NCBI GenBank assembly: GCA_900754525.1
Contig: CAAEDE010000080.1
Location: 1 to 31,205 of the forward strand
Source of the DNA: an uncultured Collinsella sp.
Lineage (GTDB): Bacteria; Actinomycetota; Coriobacteriia; Coriobacteriales; Coriobacteriaceae
Length of the DNA: 31,205 nt
Direction of reading: 5' to 3'
Below are positions 22,968-31,123 of the stretch, in pieces. The translations under genes and the position numbers were made by a program. Below the pieces are notes generated by a model that made no database searches, was not told where the DNA came from, and saw only the letters and a program-made list of their open reading frames with translations. How positions within the stretch are numbered: the stretch's first letter is position 1; each line of letters begins with the position of its first letter.

Positions 22968-24350
22968 ATGATCATTACTCTGTGTGGTGGCGGATCCACC
23001 TTTACCCCCGGCATCGTCAAGTCCATCGCCCTGCGCAAGGACGAGCTCGATGTTGACGAGATTCGTCTGTACGACATCAACGAGGAGCGCCAGCGCAAGA
23101 TCGGCGTGCTCGTGGACTGGATTTTGCACGAGGACCTCGGCCTGGACATCAAGCTCACGGTGACCACCGACAAAAAGACGGCTTTTACCGACGCGAGCTT
23201 CGTGTTTGCCCAGATGCGCGTGGGCGGCTATGCCATGCGCGAGCAGGACGAGAAGATTCCGCTGCGTCACGGCTGCGTGGGTCAGGAGACTTGCGGTTGC
23301 GGCGGCCTTGCCTACGGCATGCGCACCATCTTCCCCATGGTCGAGCTGATCGATGACGTTGAGAAGTATGCCAAGAAGGACTACTGGATTCTCAACTACT
23401 CCAACCCTGCCGCCATCGTCTCCGAGGGCTGCCGTGTGCTGCGTCCCAACGCTCGCATCATCAACATCTGCGACATGCCGATCGCGATCATCGACGTGGT
23501 TTGCGCCGCGCTCGACATCGAGAAGAAGGATGTCGAGTACGATTACTTTGGCCTCAACCACTTTGGTTGGTTCACCTCGATCCGCCACAAGGGCGAGGAG
23601 GTGCTCCCGCAGCTGCGCGAGTACATCAAGGAGCACCAGATCCTGCTGCCCGACTCCTACCTCAAGGGCATGGGCTCGCTCATGGCAAAGAAGCCCGAGG
23701 AGACCGTCGACGAGCACCCCGAGCAGAACCGCCACACCAAGGGCAGCTGGTACTACGTCTGGAAGGGCGAGTACGAGATCATGGAGTGCTTCCCGGAGTA
23801 CCTGCCCAACACGTATCTGAACTACTACCTGCAGCAGAAGGAGTTCGTCGAGCACTCCAACCCCGAGCGCACCCGTGCGAATGAGGTTGAGGAGACGCGC
23901 GAGAAGAACCTCTTCGACGGCATCGATCACTACGAGAAGACGGGCGAGATCGACGAGAGCACGTTCTATGCGGGCAGCCACGGCGACTGGATTGCCGATC
24001 TGGCCATCGCTCTGAAGAACGACACCAAGCAGCGCTTCCTGGTCATTTGCGAGAACAAGGGCGCTATCCCCAACATGCCCTACGACGCTATGGTCGAGCT
24101 GCCTGCCTACATTGGCAAGAACGGCCCCGAGGTCATCAGCCGCGACAACATTCCTCTGTTCCAGCAGGGCCTCATGATGCAGCAGCTGAACTCCGAGAAG
24201 CTCGTGGTCGAGGCTACGATCGAGGGTTCGTACGAGAAGGCGCTCAAGGCCTTTACGCTGAACAAGACCGTGCCGTCGATGAAGGTCGCCAAGGAGGTTC
24301 TCGACGACATGATCGAGGCCAACAAGGGCTACTGGCCCGAGCTTAAGTAA
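22968..24350 (+). CDS. GH4 6-phospho-alpha-glucosidase (maltose-6'-phosphate glucosidase type)
   Basis: This 460-aa enzyme would hydrolyse the phosphorylated alpha-glucoside delivered by the PTS, using NAD+ and Mn2+ by the redox-elimination mechanism of family GH4. It has the N-terminal NAD-binding GGGSTFTPG, the GH4 segment VGQETCGCGG, NPAAIV, and CDMP (about residue 168), the metal-site tetrapeptide known from alpha-specific members (beta-specific ones have CNVP), plus LNHFGWFT further on. Length is normal. It follows the EIICB gene directly and ends before a terminator. Maltose-6'-phosphate is the likeliest substrate, but other phospho-alpha-glucosides such as sucrose isomer phosphates cannot be excluded. 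Confidence 0.95.
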   Translation: MIITLCGGGSTFTPGIVKSIALRKDELDVDEIRLYDINEERQRKIGVLVDWILHEDLGLDIKLTVTTDKKTAFTDASFVFAQMRVGGYAMREQDEKIPLRHGCVGQETCGCGGLAYGMRTIFPMVELIDDVEKYAKKDYWILNYSNPAAIVSEGCRVLRPNARIINICDMPIAIIDVVCAALDIEKKDVEYDYFGLNHFGWFTSIRHKGEEVLPQLREYIKEHQILLPDSYLKGMGSLMAKKPEETVDEHPEQNRHTKGSWYYVWKGEYEIMECFPEYLPNTYLNYYLQQKEFVEHSNPERTRANEVEETREKNLFDGIDHYEKTGEIDESTFYAGSHGDWIADLAIALKNDTKQRFLVICENKGAIPNMPYDAMVELPAYIGKNGPEVISRDNIPLFQQGLMMQQLNSEKLVVEATIEGSYEKALKAFTLNKTVPSMKVAKEVLDDMIEANKGYWPELK

Positions 24351-24383
24351 AAGCAACAGGGTCGCTGGCCGCATACCTGGAGC

Positions 24384-24425
24384 AATGCCCCGTCCACGTG
24401 ATTGCGTGGGCGGGGCATTGTCATT
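24384..24425 (+). terminator. Terminator of the alpha-glucoside operon
   Basis: A 15-bp stem, AATGCCCCGTCCACG (24384-24398) with CGTGGGCGGGGCATT (24405-24419), has one wobble pair and a 6-nt loop; GTCATTT follows. It is 33 nt after the GH4 stop codon. The T tract is short but the stem is strong. Confidence 0.85.
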
Positions 24426-24521
24426 TGGTAACGCGTTTTATCAAATATGGCATTTATCTGCGGTAATGTTCTATTTCACCGCCGAGGGTGACATTTCATA
24501 CCGCCTGCCGAACTGCGTGGA

Positions 24522-24542
24522 GACCTAACAACTTTTTAGGTC
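24522..24542. promoter_or_regulatory. Inverted repeat upstream of the hydrogenase operon
   Basis: GACCTAA (24522-24528) and TTAGGTC (24536-24542) form a perfect 7-bp inverted repeat, 65 nt before the first gene of the operon. Just upstream, ATTTCACCGCC and ATTTCATACCGCC are near-direct repeats. Either could be regulator sites; I recognise no known consensus. Confidence 0.4.
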
Positions 24543-24606
24543 AGTGTTGTGCGTGTAGCAACTTCGCCCGGCCTCGCCTCCGGGCTGCCGCATGAGAGGG
24601 GATCTT

Positions 24607-26439
24607 ATGGCACGACTGCACGTAATGGAACGCAGCCACGCTCAGGCCGTCATGGACGACCTGCACGATGCACTCGGACGTCGTCTGGCGGTGAGTTCGC
24701 TCGCCCCGTGTCCCGTCGAGTTTACGGCGGCGCTCGTCAACCTGTGCTCCACCCAGAGCTGCGGCAAATGCACACCCTGCCGCGTGGGCCTGAGCGCGCT
24801 GAGCGATCTGCTCTCCGATGTGCTCGAGGGCCGCGCCGACGAGTCCACGCTCAACTTGATTGAGCGCACTGCCCGCACCATCTATCTTTCGAGCGACTGC
24901 GCCATCGGTTACGAGGCCGGTGCCATGGCGCTTACGGCTATCCGCGGTTTTCGCGACGATTTTGAGCACCACATCCGCGAGCACTCCTGTGGCTTTGACC
25001 GCGAGGCCCGCGTCCCGTGCGTCTCGGGCTGCCCGGCGCACGTCGACATTCCCGGTTACATTTCGCTGGTCGAGGCCGGCCGCTATGCTGATGCCGTAAA
25101 GGTCATCCGCAAGAACAACCCGCTGCCGCTCGTTTGCGGCCTGGTGTGCGAGCATCCCTGCGAGATGCACTGTCGTCGCGGCATGGTCGACGATCCCATG
25201 AACATCCTTGCCCTTAAGCGTTTTGCCGTTGAGCACAGCGACCTCAACGATTGCAAACCCAGCGTGGCCGACAACACCGGTAAGCGCATCGCCGTGATCG
25301 GCGGCGGCCCGGCCGGCCTTTCCTGTGCCTACTACCTGGCCGTGATGGGCCATAAGGTGACCATCTTTGAGCAGCGCCACCACCTGGGCGGCATGCTGCG
25401 CTATGGCATTCCCAGCTACCGTCTGCCGCGCGAGCGCCTGCAGGCCGAGATCGACTGGATCTTGAGCGCCGGCATCGACGTGGAACTCGACCACTCCGTC
25501 AACGGCGAGGAGCTCGGCCGCCTGCGCGACGAGTTCGATGCCGTCTACCTGGCCATTGGCGCCCACAGCGATAAGAAGCTCGGCCTTCCGGGCGAAGAGG
25601 CGCTCGGCGTGGAGTCGGCCGTCAAGATGCTGCGCGCCATCGGCGACGACGAGCTGCCCGACCTGAGCGGTCAGCGCGTGTGCGTCATCGGCGGCGGCAA
25701 CGTGGCCATGGACGTGGCACGCTCTGCTGTGCGCTGCGGTGCCGAAAAGGTAAGCATCGTCTACCGCCGCCGCATCTGCGATATGACGGCTCAGGACGCC
25801 GAGATCGCCGGTGCCCAGGCCGAGGGCTGCGAGGTTCTGGAGCTCACAGCCCCGCTCGCCATCGAGACGGGCGAGGACGGTCGCGTGAGCGGCCTGCGCG
25901 TGCAGCCGCAGATTATCGGCGAGCCCCGCCGCGGGCGCCCGGCCCCGCGTGCCGCCGCCACGCCCGAGCAGGTCATTCCCTGCGAGCGCGTGTTCGTGGC
26001 CATTGGTCAGGATATCGACTCCAAGCCGTTTGAGGACATGGGCATCGCCTGCAAGTGGGGTCGCGTCGTCACCGATTCGGACGGCGCCGTGCCCAACTTC
26101 GATGGCCTCTTTAGCGGCGGCGACTGCCAGACCGGCCCCGCCACCGTCATCCGTGCCATCAACGCCGGCCGCGTGGCTTCGGCAAATATCGACCGCTACC
26201 TGGGCTTCGACCACAAGATTAAGCTCGACGTGGAGCTGCCGACCGTTCAGTTTAAGGGCAAACACGAGTGCGGCCGCTGCGAGCTGGGCGAGCGCGAGGC
26301 CGGCGAGCGCATTCACGATTGGAATCTGGTCGAGCAGGGCCTCACCGAGGAGGAGGCACGCCAGGAGGCAAGCCGCTGCCTGCGTTGCGACCACTTTGGC
26401 TTTGGCGCGTTCCGTGGAGGGAGGAACCTGGAATGGTAG
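24607..26439 (+). CDS. NuoF-like iron-sulfur / GltD-like FAD-NAD(P) oxidoreductase, hydrogenase partner
   Basis: The 610-aa protein combines two modules. Residues 1-130 resemble the C-terminal part of NuoF/HydB, with SCGKCTPCRVG and a later Cys in LSSDCAIGYEAG that bind one [4Fe-4S] cluster, but the flavin domain of NuoF is missing. The rest is like the small subunit of glutamate synthase or NfnB: an N-terminal Cys-rich cluster region (CVSGCPAHVDIPGY, CGLVCEHPCEMHCRRG), FAD motif VIGGGPAGLSCAYYL (about 236), NAD(P) motif VIGGGNVAMDVARSA and GGDCQTGPAT. The C-terminus adds CGRC and CLRC cysteines. It probably moves electrons between NAD(P)H and the hydrogenase encoded next, whose start it overlaps. 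Start ATG follows GAGAGGGGA. Confidence 0.88.
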   Translation: MARLHVMERSHAQAVMDDLHDALGRRLAVSSLAPCPVEFTAALVNLCSTQSCGKCTPCRVGLSALSDLLSDVLEGRADESTLNLIERTARTIYLSSDCAIGYEAGAMALTAIRGFRDDFEHHIREHSCGFDREARVPCVSGCPAHVDIPGYISLVEAGRYADAVKVIRKNNPLPLVCGLVCEHPCEMHCRRGMVDDPMNILALKRFAVEHSDLNDCKPSVADNTGKRIAVIGGGPAGLSCAYYLAVMGHKVTIFEQRHHLGGMLRYGIPSYRLPRERLQAEIDWILSAGIDVELDHSVNGEELGRLRDEFDAVYLAIGAHSDKKLGLPGEEALGVESAVKMLRAIGDDELPDLSGQRVCVIGGGNVAMDVARSAVRCGAEKVSIVYRRRICDMTAQDAEIAGAQAEGCEVLELTAPLAIETGEDGRVSGLRVQPQIIGEPRRGRPAPRAAATPEQVIPCERVFVAIGQDIDSKPFEDMGIACKWGRVVTDSDGAVPNFDGLFSGGDCQTGPATVIRAINAGRVASANIDRYLGFDHKIKLDVELPTVQFKGKHECGRCELGEREAGERIHDWNLVEQGLTEEEARQEASRCLRCDHFGFGAFRGGRNLEW

Positions 26440-28244
26440 AGCCCAACAACCCCACTGTCAGCGACAACACCGAAAGCGGAGCACTCAATATGGTCAAGCT
26501 CACTATCGATAATTGCGAGGTCGTGGTGCCCGAGCACACCACGATCCTGGACGCGGCCAAGTCCGTCGGCATCCAGATTCCCACCCTGTGCTACCTGCGC
26601 GATCTAAACGAGATCGGCGGCTGCCGCGTGTGCGTGGTCGAGGTTGAGGGCTGCGACCAGCTGGTTGCCGCCTGCAACAACTACGTGCTCGACGGCATGG
26701 TGGTCCGCACCAACAGCCCCAAGGCCCGCGAGGCGCGCCGCACCAACGTGCAGCTGCTGCTGTCCCAGCACGACTCGCGCTGTACGAGCTGCGTGCGCAG
26801 TGGTAACTGCAACCTGCAGACCATCGCCAACGACCTGGGCATCTTCTATCTGCCGTACGAGCAGCACCTGGCGCGCGAGGGCTGGGACTTCGATTTTCCC
26901 ATCATCCGCGATAACGACAAGTGCATCAAATGCATGCGCTGCATCAAGGTGTGCGAGAGCGTACAGGGCTTAGGGATTTGGGACCTGACCAACCGTGCCA
27001 CGCATACCGCCGTGGGCACCCGTGGGCGTGCTCCGATCGGCAAGACCGATTGCGTCGCGTGCGGTCAGTGCATCACGCATTGCCCGACGGGCGCCCTGCG
27101 CGAGCGCGACGATACCGAGACCGTGTTTGACGCGCTCGCTAATCCCGACAAGATCGTGCTGGTGCAGATCGCGCCTGCCGTGCGCAGCGCCTGGGGCGAG
27201 GAACTCGGCATTCCACGCGAGGAGGCCACCGTTGAGCGCCTGGCTTGCGCGCTGCGCCGCGTTGGCTTTGAGTGCGTGTTCGACACCGACTTCTCGGCTG
27301 ATCTCACCATTATGGAGGAGGGCTCCGAGCTGCTCGAACGCTTGGGCGCCGCCGCCAAGGGCGAGGGTGACAGCCGCGGCTGGCCCATGTTTACGAGCTG
27401 CTGCCCGGGCTGGGTGCGCTTTGTGAAGGCGCGTTATCCGGAGTTTGTCGACAGCCTGTCCACGTCCAAGTCGCCGCAGCAGATGTTCGGCGCTATTGCC
27501 AAGACCTACTACGCCAAGGTGCTGGGCGTGGAGCCTGAGCGCCTGTTCGTGGTGTCCGTTATGCCGTGCACGGCCAAAAAGGCAGAGTGTGCACTGCCGA
27601 GCATGGTGGGCGAGGGCGGTGCGCCCGATGTGGATGTCGCGCTGACGGTGCGCGAGATGGTGCGCATGATCCGCGCGAGCCACGTGAGCGTGGACACGTT
27701 GGTCGAGGAGCCGCTCGATACGCCGCTGGGCTTTGGCACGGGCGCGGGCGTGATCTTTGGCGCCACGGGCGGCGTGATGGAGGCCGCCGTGCGCTCGGCC
27801 TACTACCTGGTGACGGGCAAGAACCCCGATGCCGATTTCTTTACCGGCGTGCGTGGCCTGGATGGTTGGAAGGAAGCCGTCGCCGATATCGATGGCACTA
27901 AGGTGCGTGTTGCCGTGGCGCACGGGCTGGGCAATGCCGCCCGCCTGCTCGACGCAATTCGCGACGGCCGTGTGAGCTATGACTTTGTCGAGGTCATGGC
28001 GTGCCCCGGCGGCTGCGTCGGTGGTGGCGGTCAGCCCATTCACGACGGTTGCGAGCTGGCTGCCGAGCGTGGCCAGGTGCTCTGGGGCCTGGATGCCGCT
28101 GCGGACATTCGCTTCTCGCACGAGAATCCCGATGTCCAGGCGTGCTACCGCGAATTCTTGGGCGCGCCGCTCTCGCCGCTGGCCGAGGAACTGCTGCATA
28201 CCGACCATCACGCCTGGTCGATGCCTAACGAGGGGACGTGCTAG
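26433..28244 (+). CDS. hydA: [FeFe]-hydrogenase, group A, with N-terminal ferredoxin-like domains
   Basis: The 603-aa enzyme reduces protons to H2 or the reverse. In order: a [2Fe-2S] domain (CYLRDLNEIGGCRVC, about residue 53), a His-Cys3 cluster (HDSRCTSCVRSGNC), two [4Fe-4S] sites (CIKCMRCIKVC, about 163, and CVACGQCITHCP, about 206), and the H-cluster domain with all three signatures: TSCCPGW (about 320), MPCTAKKAEC (about 377) and EVMACPGGCVGGGGQP (about 520). All metal-binding Cys are present. The ATG follows GGAGGGAGG and overlaps the upstream gene by 7 nt, implying translational coupling. No maturation genes (hydE, hydF, hydG) are in the window. It likely disposes of reductant from fermentation. 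Confidence 0.97.
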   Translation: MVEPNNPTVSDNTESGALNMVKLTIDNCEVVVPEHTTILDAAKSVGIQIPTLCYLRDLNEIGGCRVCVVEVEGCDQLVAACNNYVLDGMVVRTNSPKAREARRTNVQLLLSQHDSRCTSCVRSGNCNLQTIANDLGIFYLPYEQHLAREGWDFDFPIIRDNDKCIKCMRCIKVCESVQGLGIWDLTNRATHTAVGTRGRAPIGKTDCVACGQCITHCPTGALRERDDTETVFDALANPDKIVLVQIAPAVRSAWGEELGIPREEATVERLACALRRVGFECVFDTDFSADLTIMEEGSELLERLGAAAKGEGDSRGWPMFTSCCPGWVRFVKARYPEFVDSLSTSKSPQQMFGAIAKTYYAKVLGVEPERLFVVSVMPCTAKKAECALPSMVGEGGAPDVDVALTVREMVRMIRASHVSVDTLVEEPLDTPLGFGTGAGVIFGATGGVMEAAVRSAYYLVTGKNPDADFFTGVRGLDGWKEAVADIDGTKVRVAVAHGLGNAARLLDAIRDGRVSYDFVEVMACPGGCVGGGGQPIHDGCELAAERGQVLWGLDAAADIRFSHENPDVQACYREFLGAPLSPLAEELLHTDHHAWSMPNEGTC

Positions 28245-28246
28245 CG

Positions 28247-29302
28247 ATGCGCGCGTTTGATGTTGAACTGTCGCGCCGGGGATTTGCCTCGGCGCTCGCC
28301 GCGGGCGCCCTGTCACTTGCGCTCGTGGGCTGTGGCGGCGGGGCTGCCGGTGCCGGGTCCGCCGCGGGCTCGGCTGCCACGGACGGCGCCGGTGCCGCCG
28401 CGGAGCCGGTTGAGGTGCACGTCGCCTCGCTCAAGGGTCCGACGTCGATCGGTCTGGTGCAGTTTATGGACCGGGTGGCCGATGGCGAGATGGACAACGA
28501 GTTCGACTTTGCGATCAGCGCTGCGGCCGACGAAATCGTGCCCAAGGTCATTCAGGGCGATATCGACATTGCCCTGGTGCCCGCCAACGTGGCGAGCGTG
28601 CTCTACAACAAGACCGAGGGCGCGGTACAGGTCATCGACATCAACACACTGGGCGTGCTGAACGTGGTGACGGGCGACGCGAGTGTGGCCTCGTTTGGCG
28701 ATTTGGCGGGCCATACCGTCTATATGACGGGCAAGGGCACCACGCCAGAGTACGTCATGAACTACCTACTGGAGCGCGCGGGCCTGGCCGGTCAGGTGGC
28801 GCTTGAGTTTAAGAGCGAGCCCACCGAGGTGCTGTCGGCCCTGCTTGCCGACCCGTCCGCCGTGGGCGTGTTGCCGGAGCCGTTCAAGACCGCTGCCATC
28901 GCAAAGAGCGAAGGCAAGCTGTCGGCGCCGGTAAATCTGACCGATGCGTGGGATGAGCTGGCGGGTGACACGGGCTCCCGTTTGCTGACGGGCGTGACCG
29001 TGGTGCGCCGGGCCTTTGCCGAGGAGCATCCCGAGGCCGTGGCGGAATTCTTGCGCTGCCATGAGGCGAGCGTGAAGGCCGTCAATGCGGCGCCGGCAGA
29101 CTGGGCGCAGGCCGTGGTCGATGCAGGCATCGTGGATAACGCCACGATTGCCGAAAAGGCGATTCCCGGGTGCATGCTCGTGTGCCAGACGGGGAAGGAT
29201 ATGAAGGCGGCACTCGGTGGGTACCTGCAGGTGCTGGCCGATGCGGACGCGAGCGCCGTGGGCGGCAAGCTCCCGGCTGATGATTTCTACTACATGGAGT
29301 AG
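28247..29302 (+). CDS. ABC transporter substrate-binding lipoprotein (NitT/TauT/NMT1-like)
   Basis: A 351-aa exported binding protein. Its signal has a twin-arginine motif (SRRGFA), a hydrophobic run and the lipobox LVGC, giving Cys29 as the lipidated residue, so it is probably a Tat-exported lipoprotein. A Gly/Ala/Ser linker follows. The mature part has the NMT1/SsuA-type two-lobe pattern (AADEIVPKVIQGDIDIALVPANVAS; LLADPSAVGVLPEP). Related proteins bind taurine, sulfonates, nitrate or thiamine precursors; the ligand here is unknown. The gene starts 2 nt after hydA stops and 3 nt before the transporter, so hydrogenase and transporter share one transcript. Confidence 0.9.
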   Translation: MRAFDVELSRRGFASALAAGALSLALVGCGGGAAGAGSAAGSAATDGAGAAAEPVEVHVASLKGPTSIGLVQFMDRVADGEMDNEFDFAISAAADEIVPKVIQGDIDIALVPANVASVLYNKTEGAVQVIDINTLGVLNVVTGDASVASFGDLAGHTVYMTGKGTTPEYVMNYLLERAGLAGQVALEFKSEPTEVLSALLADPSAVGVLPEPFKTAAIAKSEGKLSAPVNLTDAWDELAGDTGSRLLTGVTVVRRAFAEEHPEAVAEFLRCHEASVKAVNAAPADWAQAVVDAGIVDNATIAEKAIPGCMLVCQTGKDMKAALGGYLQVLADADASAVGGKLPADDFYYME

Positions 29303-29305
29303 CCC

Positions 29306-30685
29306 GTGCGCGCGTTTGCTCGACACATGACAGAGCGTATGAAGGCGGTGGCGGCAGCAGGTGCCGTTGCCGCCTTTTGGCTTGCCGTGTGGGTCTTCGC
29401 GGCGGCGTTGGTGGCGCAGCCGTTGATTTTGCCAGGGCCGGGTGCTGTCGTGGTGGCGTTGCTGCGGTTGGTATGCGATGCCGGCACGTGGGCGATCCTG
29501 GTGGGATCAGGCGCGCGAATCTTGGGCGGGCTGGCGCTTGCCGCGGTGTGCGGCGGCGTACTGGCGGGAGTCTCGGTGCGATCGCTGACGTTTGCCCGCT
29601 TGGTGGCGCCGGCGCTTTCGTTTGTTAAGGCGACACCGGTTGCCTGCGTGGTGGTCCTGCTGCTCATTTGGTTGGGGTCGGCGCGCGTGAGCATTGCGGC
29701 GGTCTTTTTGATGGCACTTCCGGGCGTGTATTTTTCGCTGGTCGAGGGCTTGGCGCAAGTGGATAAGCCGCTGGAGCAGATGTTTCGTCTGCATGGCGTG
29801 CGGGGTTGGCGTCTGTTTTGCGCCCATACCTGGCGCGAGGTCCTGCCGTTTGTGCTTTCGTGTGCCCGCGCCGTGATTGGCATGAGCTGGAAGGCCGGCG
29901 TGGCGGCGGAGCTCATCGGCATGGCGGCGGGCACCGTGGGCGAGCGCATCTATCAGGCGAAGCTGCTCATCGAGACGGCTGACCTGCTGGCGTGGACCGT
30001 GCTGGTCGTGGCAGCATCGTGGGCATGCGAGCGCGTGCTGGTGTGGTTGCTGCGGGCTTCGGGGCCCGTGGCGTGGCGTACTGCCGTGCGGGCGCATGGG
30101 CGCGGTGGCCGCGGGCGTGCGGGCGGCTCTGCTGGTGGCGGGGCTGCGGCGGAGCTTGCGCTCGCCGTGGGCGACCGGGCACCCTGGGCTCCGGCGCTGG
30201 ATGGTCTGGTGCTCAACGTGCCCGCGGGCGGGCGTATCTGCGTGATGGGCGCTTCAGGCGTGGGCAAGTCGACGCTGCTTTCGTTGACAGCGGGGGAGTG
30301 CGCGCCGTGCTCGTTGGTGTTTCAGGATACGCGCCTGGTTGAGGACGCCTCTACTTTGGATAACGTGCTGGTGTGCGCCGATGCACGCGTGAATGTCTCG
30401 AGTGCCGCTGCCTTGTTGCGCCTGCTGGTGCCGGGGGTCGATGTGCATGTTCGTGTGGCCGAGCTCTCGGGCGGGCAGCGCCGTCGCGTCGAGATTGCCC
30501 GAGCCCTGCTGTGCCCGGGCGACGCGGTGATTCTGGACGAGCCCTTTACCGGTCTAGATACCGCTGCGCGCGACGCATGCGCCGAGGTCGTGCTCGACTT
30601 GCTCGACGGTCGCATGCTGTTGCTTGCCACACACGATGTCGCTGATGCTCGGGCCCTCGATATCCTGGACATCATCACGCTCTAA
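29306..30685 (+). CDS. Fused ABC permease-ATPase (TauC/SsuC-like plus TauB-like)
   Basis: The 459-aa protein carries both halves of an importer. About residues 15-250 form a permease of the NitT/TauT kind with about six helices and the EAA-type loop (EQMFRLHGVRGWRLFCAHTWREVLP). A Gly/Arg/Ala linker leads to a shortened ATPase domain (about 280-459): Walker A GASGVGKST (about 315), Q-loop LVFQDTRL, signature LSGGQRRRVEIARALL, Walker B AVILDEPFTGLD and H-loop ATHD, all intact. Permease and ATPase are separate proteins in standard members, so this is a fusion; a dimer of it would make a full transporter. The GTG start follows GGAG by 6 nt; ATG 29327 is an alternative. A T run (CCGTTTTTTCTCC) follows the gene, without a clear stem. 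Confidence 0.9.
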   Translation: MRAFARHMTERMKAVAAAGAVAAFWLAVWVFAAALVAQPLILPGPGAVVVALLRLVCDAGTWAILVGSGARILGGLALAAVCGGVLAGVSVRSLTFARLVAPALSFVKATPVACVVVLLLIWLGSARVSIAAVFLMALPGVYFSLVEGLAQVDKPLEQMFRLHGVRGWRLFCAHTWREVLPFVLSCARAVIGMSWKAGVAAELIGMAAGTVGERIYQAKLLIETADLLAWTVLVVAASWACERVLVWLLRASGPVAWRTAVRAHGRGGRGRAGGSAGGGAAAELALAVGDRAPWAPALDGLVLNVPAGGRICVMGASGVGKSTLLSLTAGECAPCSLVFQDTRLVEDASTLDNVLVCADARVNVSSAAALLRLLVPGVDVHVRVAELSGGQRRRVEIARALLCPGDAVILDEPFTGLDTAARDACAEVVLDLLDGRMLLLATHDVADARALDILDIITL

Positions 30686-30742
30686 ATACAAATTCAGCAA
30701 CAAAATGATCCGTTTTTTCTCCGCCCCCATGGGGTCGGGTAT

Positions 30743-30787
30743 GGTATTCTATCTGCGGGGTAATACTTAGGAATACCAAGTAATACC
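30743..30787. promoter_or_regulatory. GGTATT/AATACC repeat cluster upstream of the antitoxin gene
   Basis: GGTATTCT (30743-30750), GGTAATACTT (30759-30768), AGGAATACC (30770-30778) and AAGTAATACC (30778-30787) form nested inverted repeats in about 45 nt. RelB/DinJ-type antitoxins repress their own operons through such palindromes, so this is a likely autoregulatory operator and promoter region. Confidence 0.55.
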
Positions 30788-30808
30788 AACGCCGTAGAAA
30801 CAAACTCC

Positions 30809-30867
30809 AGATGCGGGCCAATCGGGTTGCCTTCACAGCCCGTCGCCCAGCCGCGTGGCCCGCATCT
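30809..30867 (+). other. Leader hairpin with perfect 12-nt arms
   Basis: AGATGCGGGCCA (30809-30820) pairs perfectly with TGGCCCGCATCT (30856-30867); the 35-nt interior has a further CGGG..CCCG pairing. It lies 34 nt before the antitoxin ATG, downstream of its presumed operator, so it would be in the mRNA leader. It could affect translation or mRNA stability. Confidence 0.65.
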
Positions 30868-30901
30868 ATCCGCACTACCGTCGTTTCAAAAAGGAAGCGC
30901 C

Positions 30902-31123
30902 ATGGCAGAACACATGACCCCGGTTGTCGCGAAGGTCTTGCCCGAGGAAAAGGCGGCCTTCGCGGCGGCAACCCAGCTCGTGGGCACCACGCCGTCCAAC
31001 GCCATCCGCATGTTCATCGCCGCCTTCAATCGCTGCGGCACCTTTCCGTTCGACATTTCGCCCAGCGGGGCCTTTGGCAAAGACTGTCCCCAACAGCTAG
31101 TCGTTGAAGAACGTCCCCAATGA
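30902..31123 (+). CDS. RelB/DinJ-family antitoxin with repeat-derived C-terminus
   Basis: A 73-aa protein whose first 55 residues match the RelB/DinJ antitoxin pattern: VVAKVLPEEKAAFAAATQLVGTTPSNAIRMFIAAFNRCGTFPFDI, a ribbon-helix-helix DNA-binding unit (VLPEEK...LVGTTPSNAIRMFIAAF). Antitoxins of this type neutralise RelE/YafQ-like mRNA-cleaving toxins and repress their operon. From about residue 62 the coding sequence runs into the intergenic repeat family (GTCCCCAACAG, AACGTCCCCAATGACTAG) and stops within it at 31121, so the natural C-terminal toxin-binding segment is replaced or truncated. No toxin gene is in the window. The start ATG follows AAGGAAG. Either a degenerate antitoxin or a functional DNA-binding remnant is possible. 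Confidence 0.8.
   Translation: MAEHMTPVVAKVLPEEKAAFAAATQLVGTTPSNAIRMFIAAFNRCGTFPFDISPSGAFGKDCPQQLVVEERPQ

Noticed and set aside
24420..24606. Rex or FNR site controlling the hydrogenase operon
   Set aside because: Neither TTGTGA-N6-TCACAA nor TTGAT-N4-ATCAA is present; only an unrelated 7-bp inverted repeat is seen.
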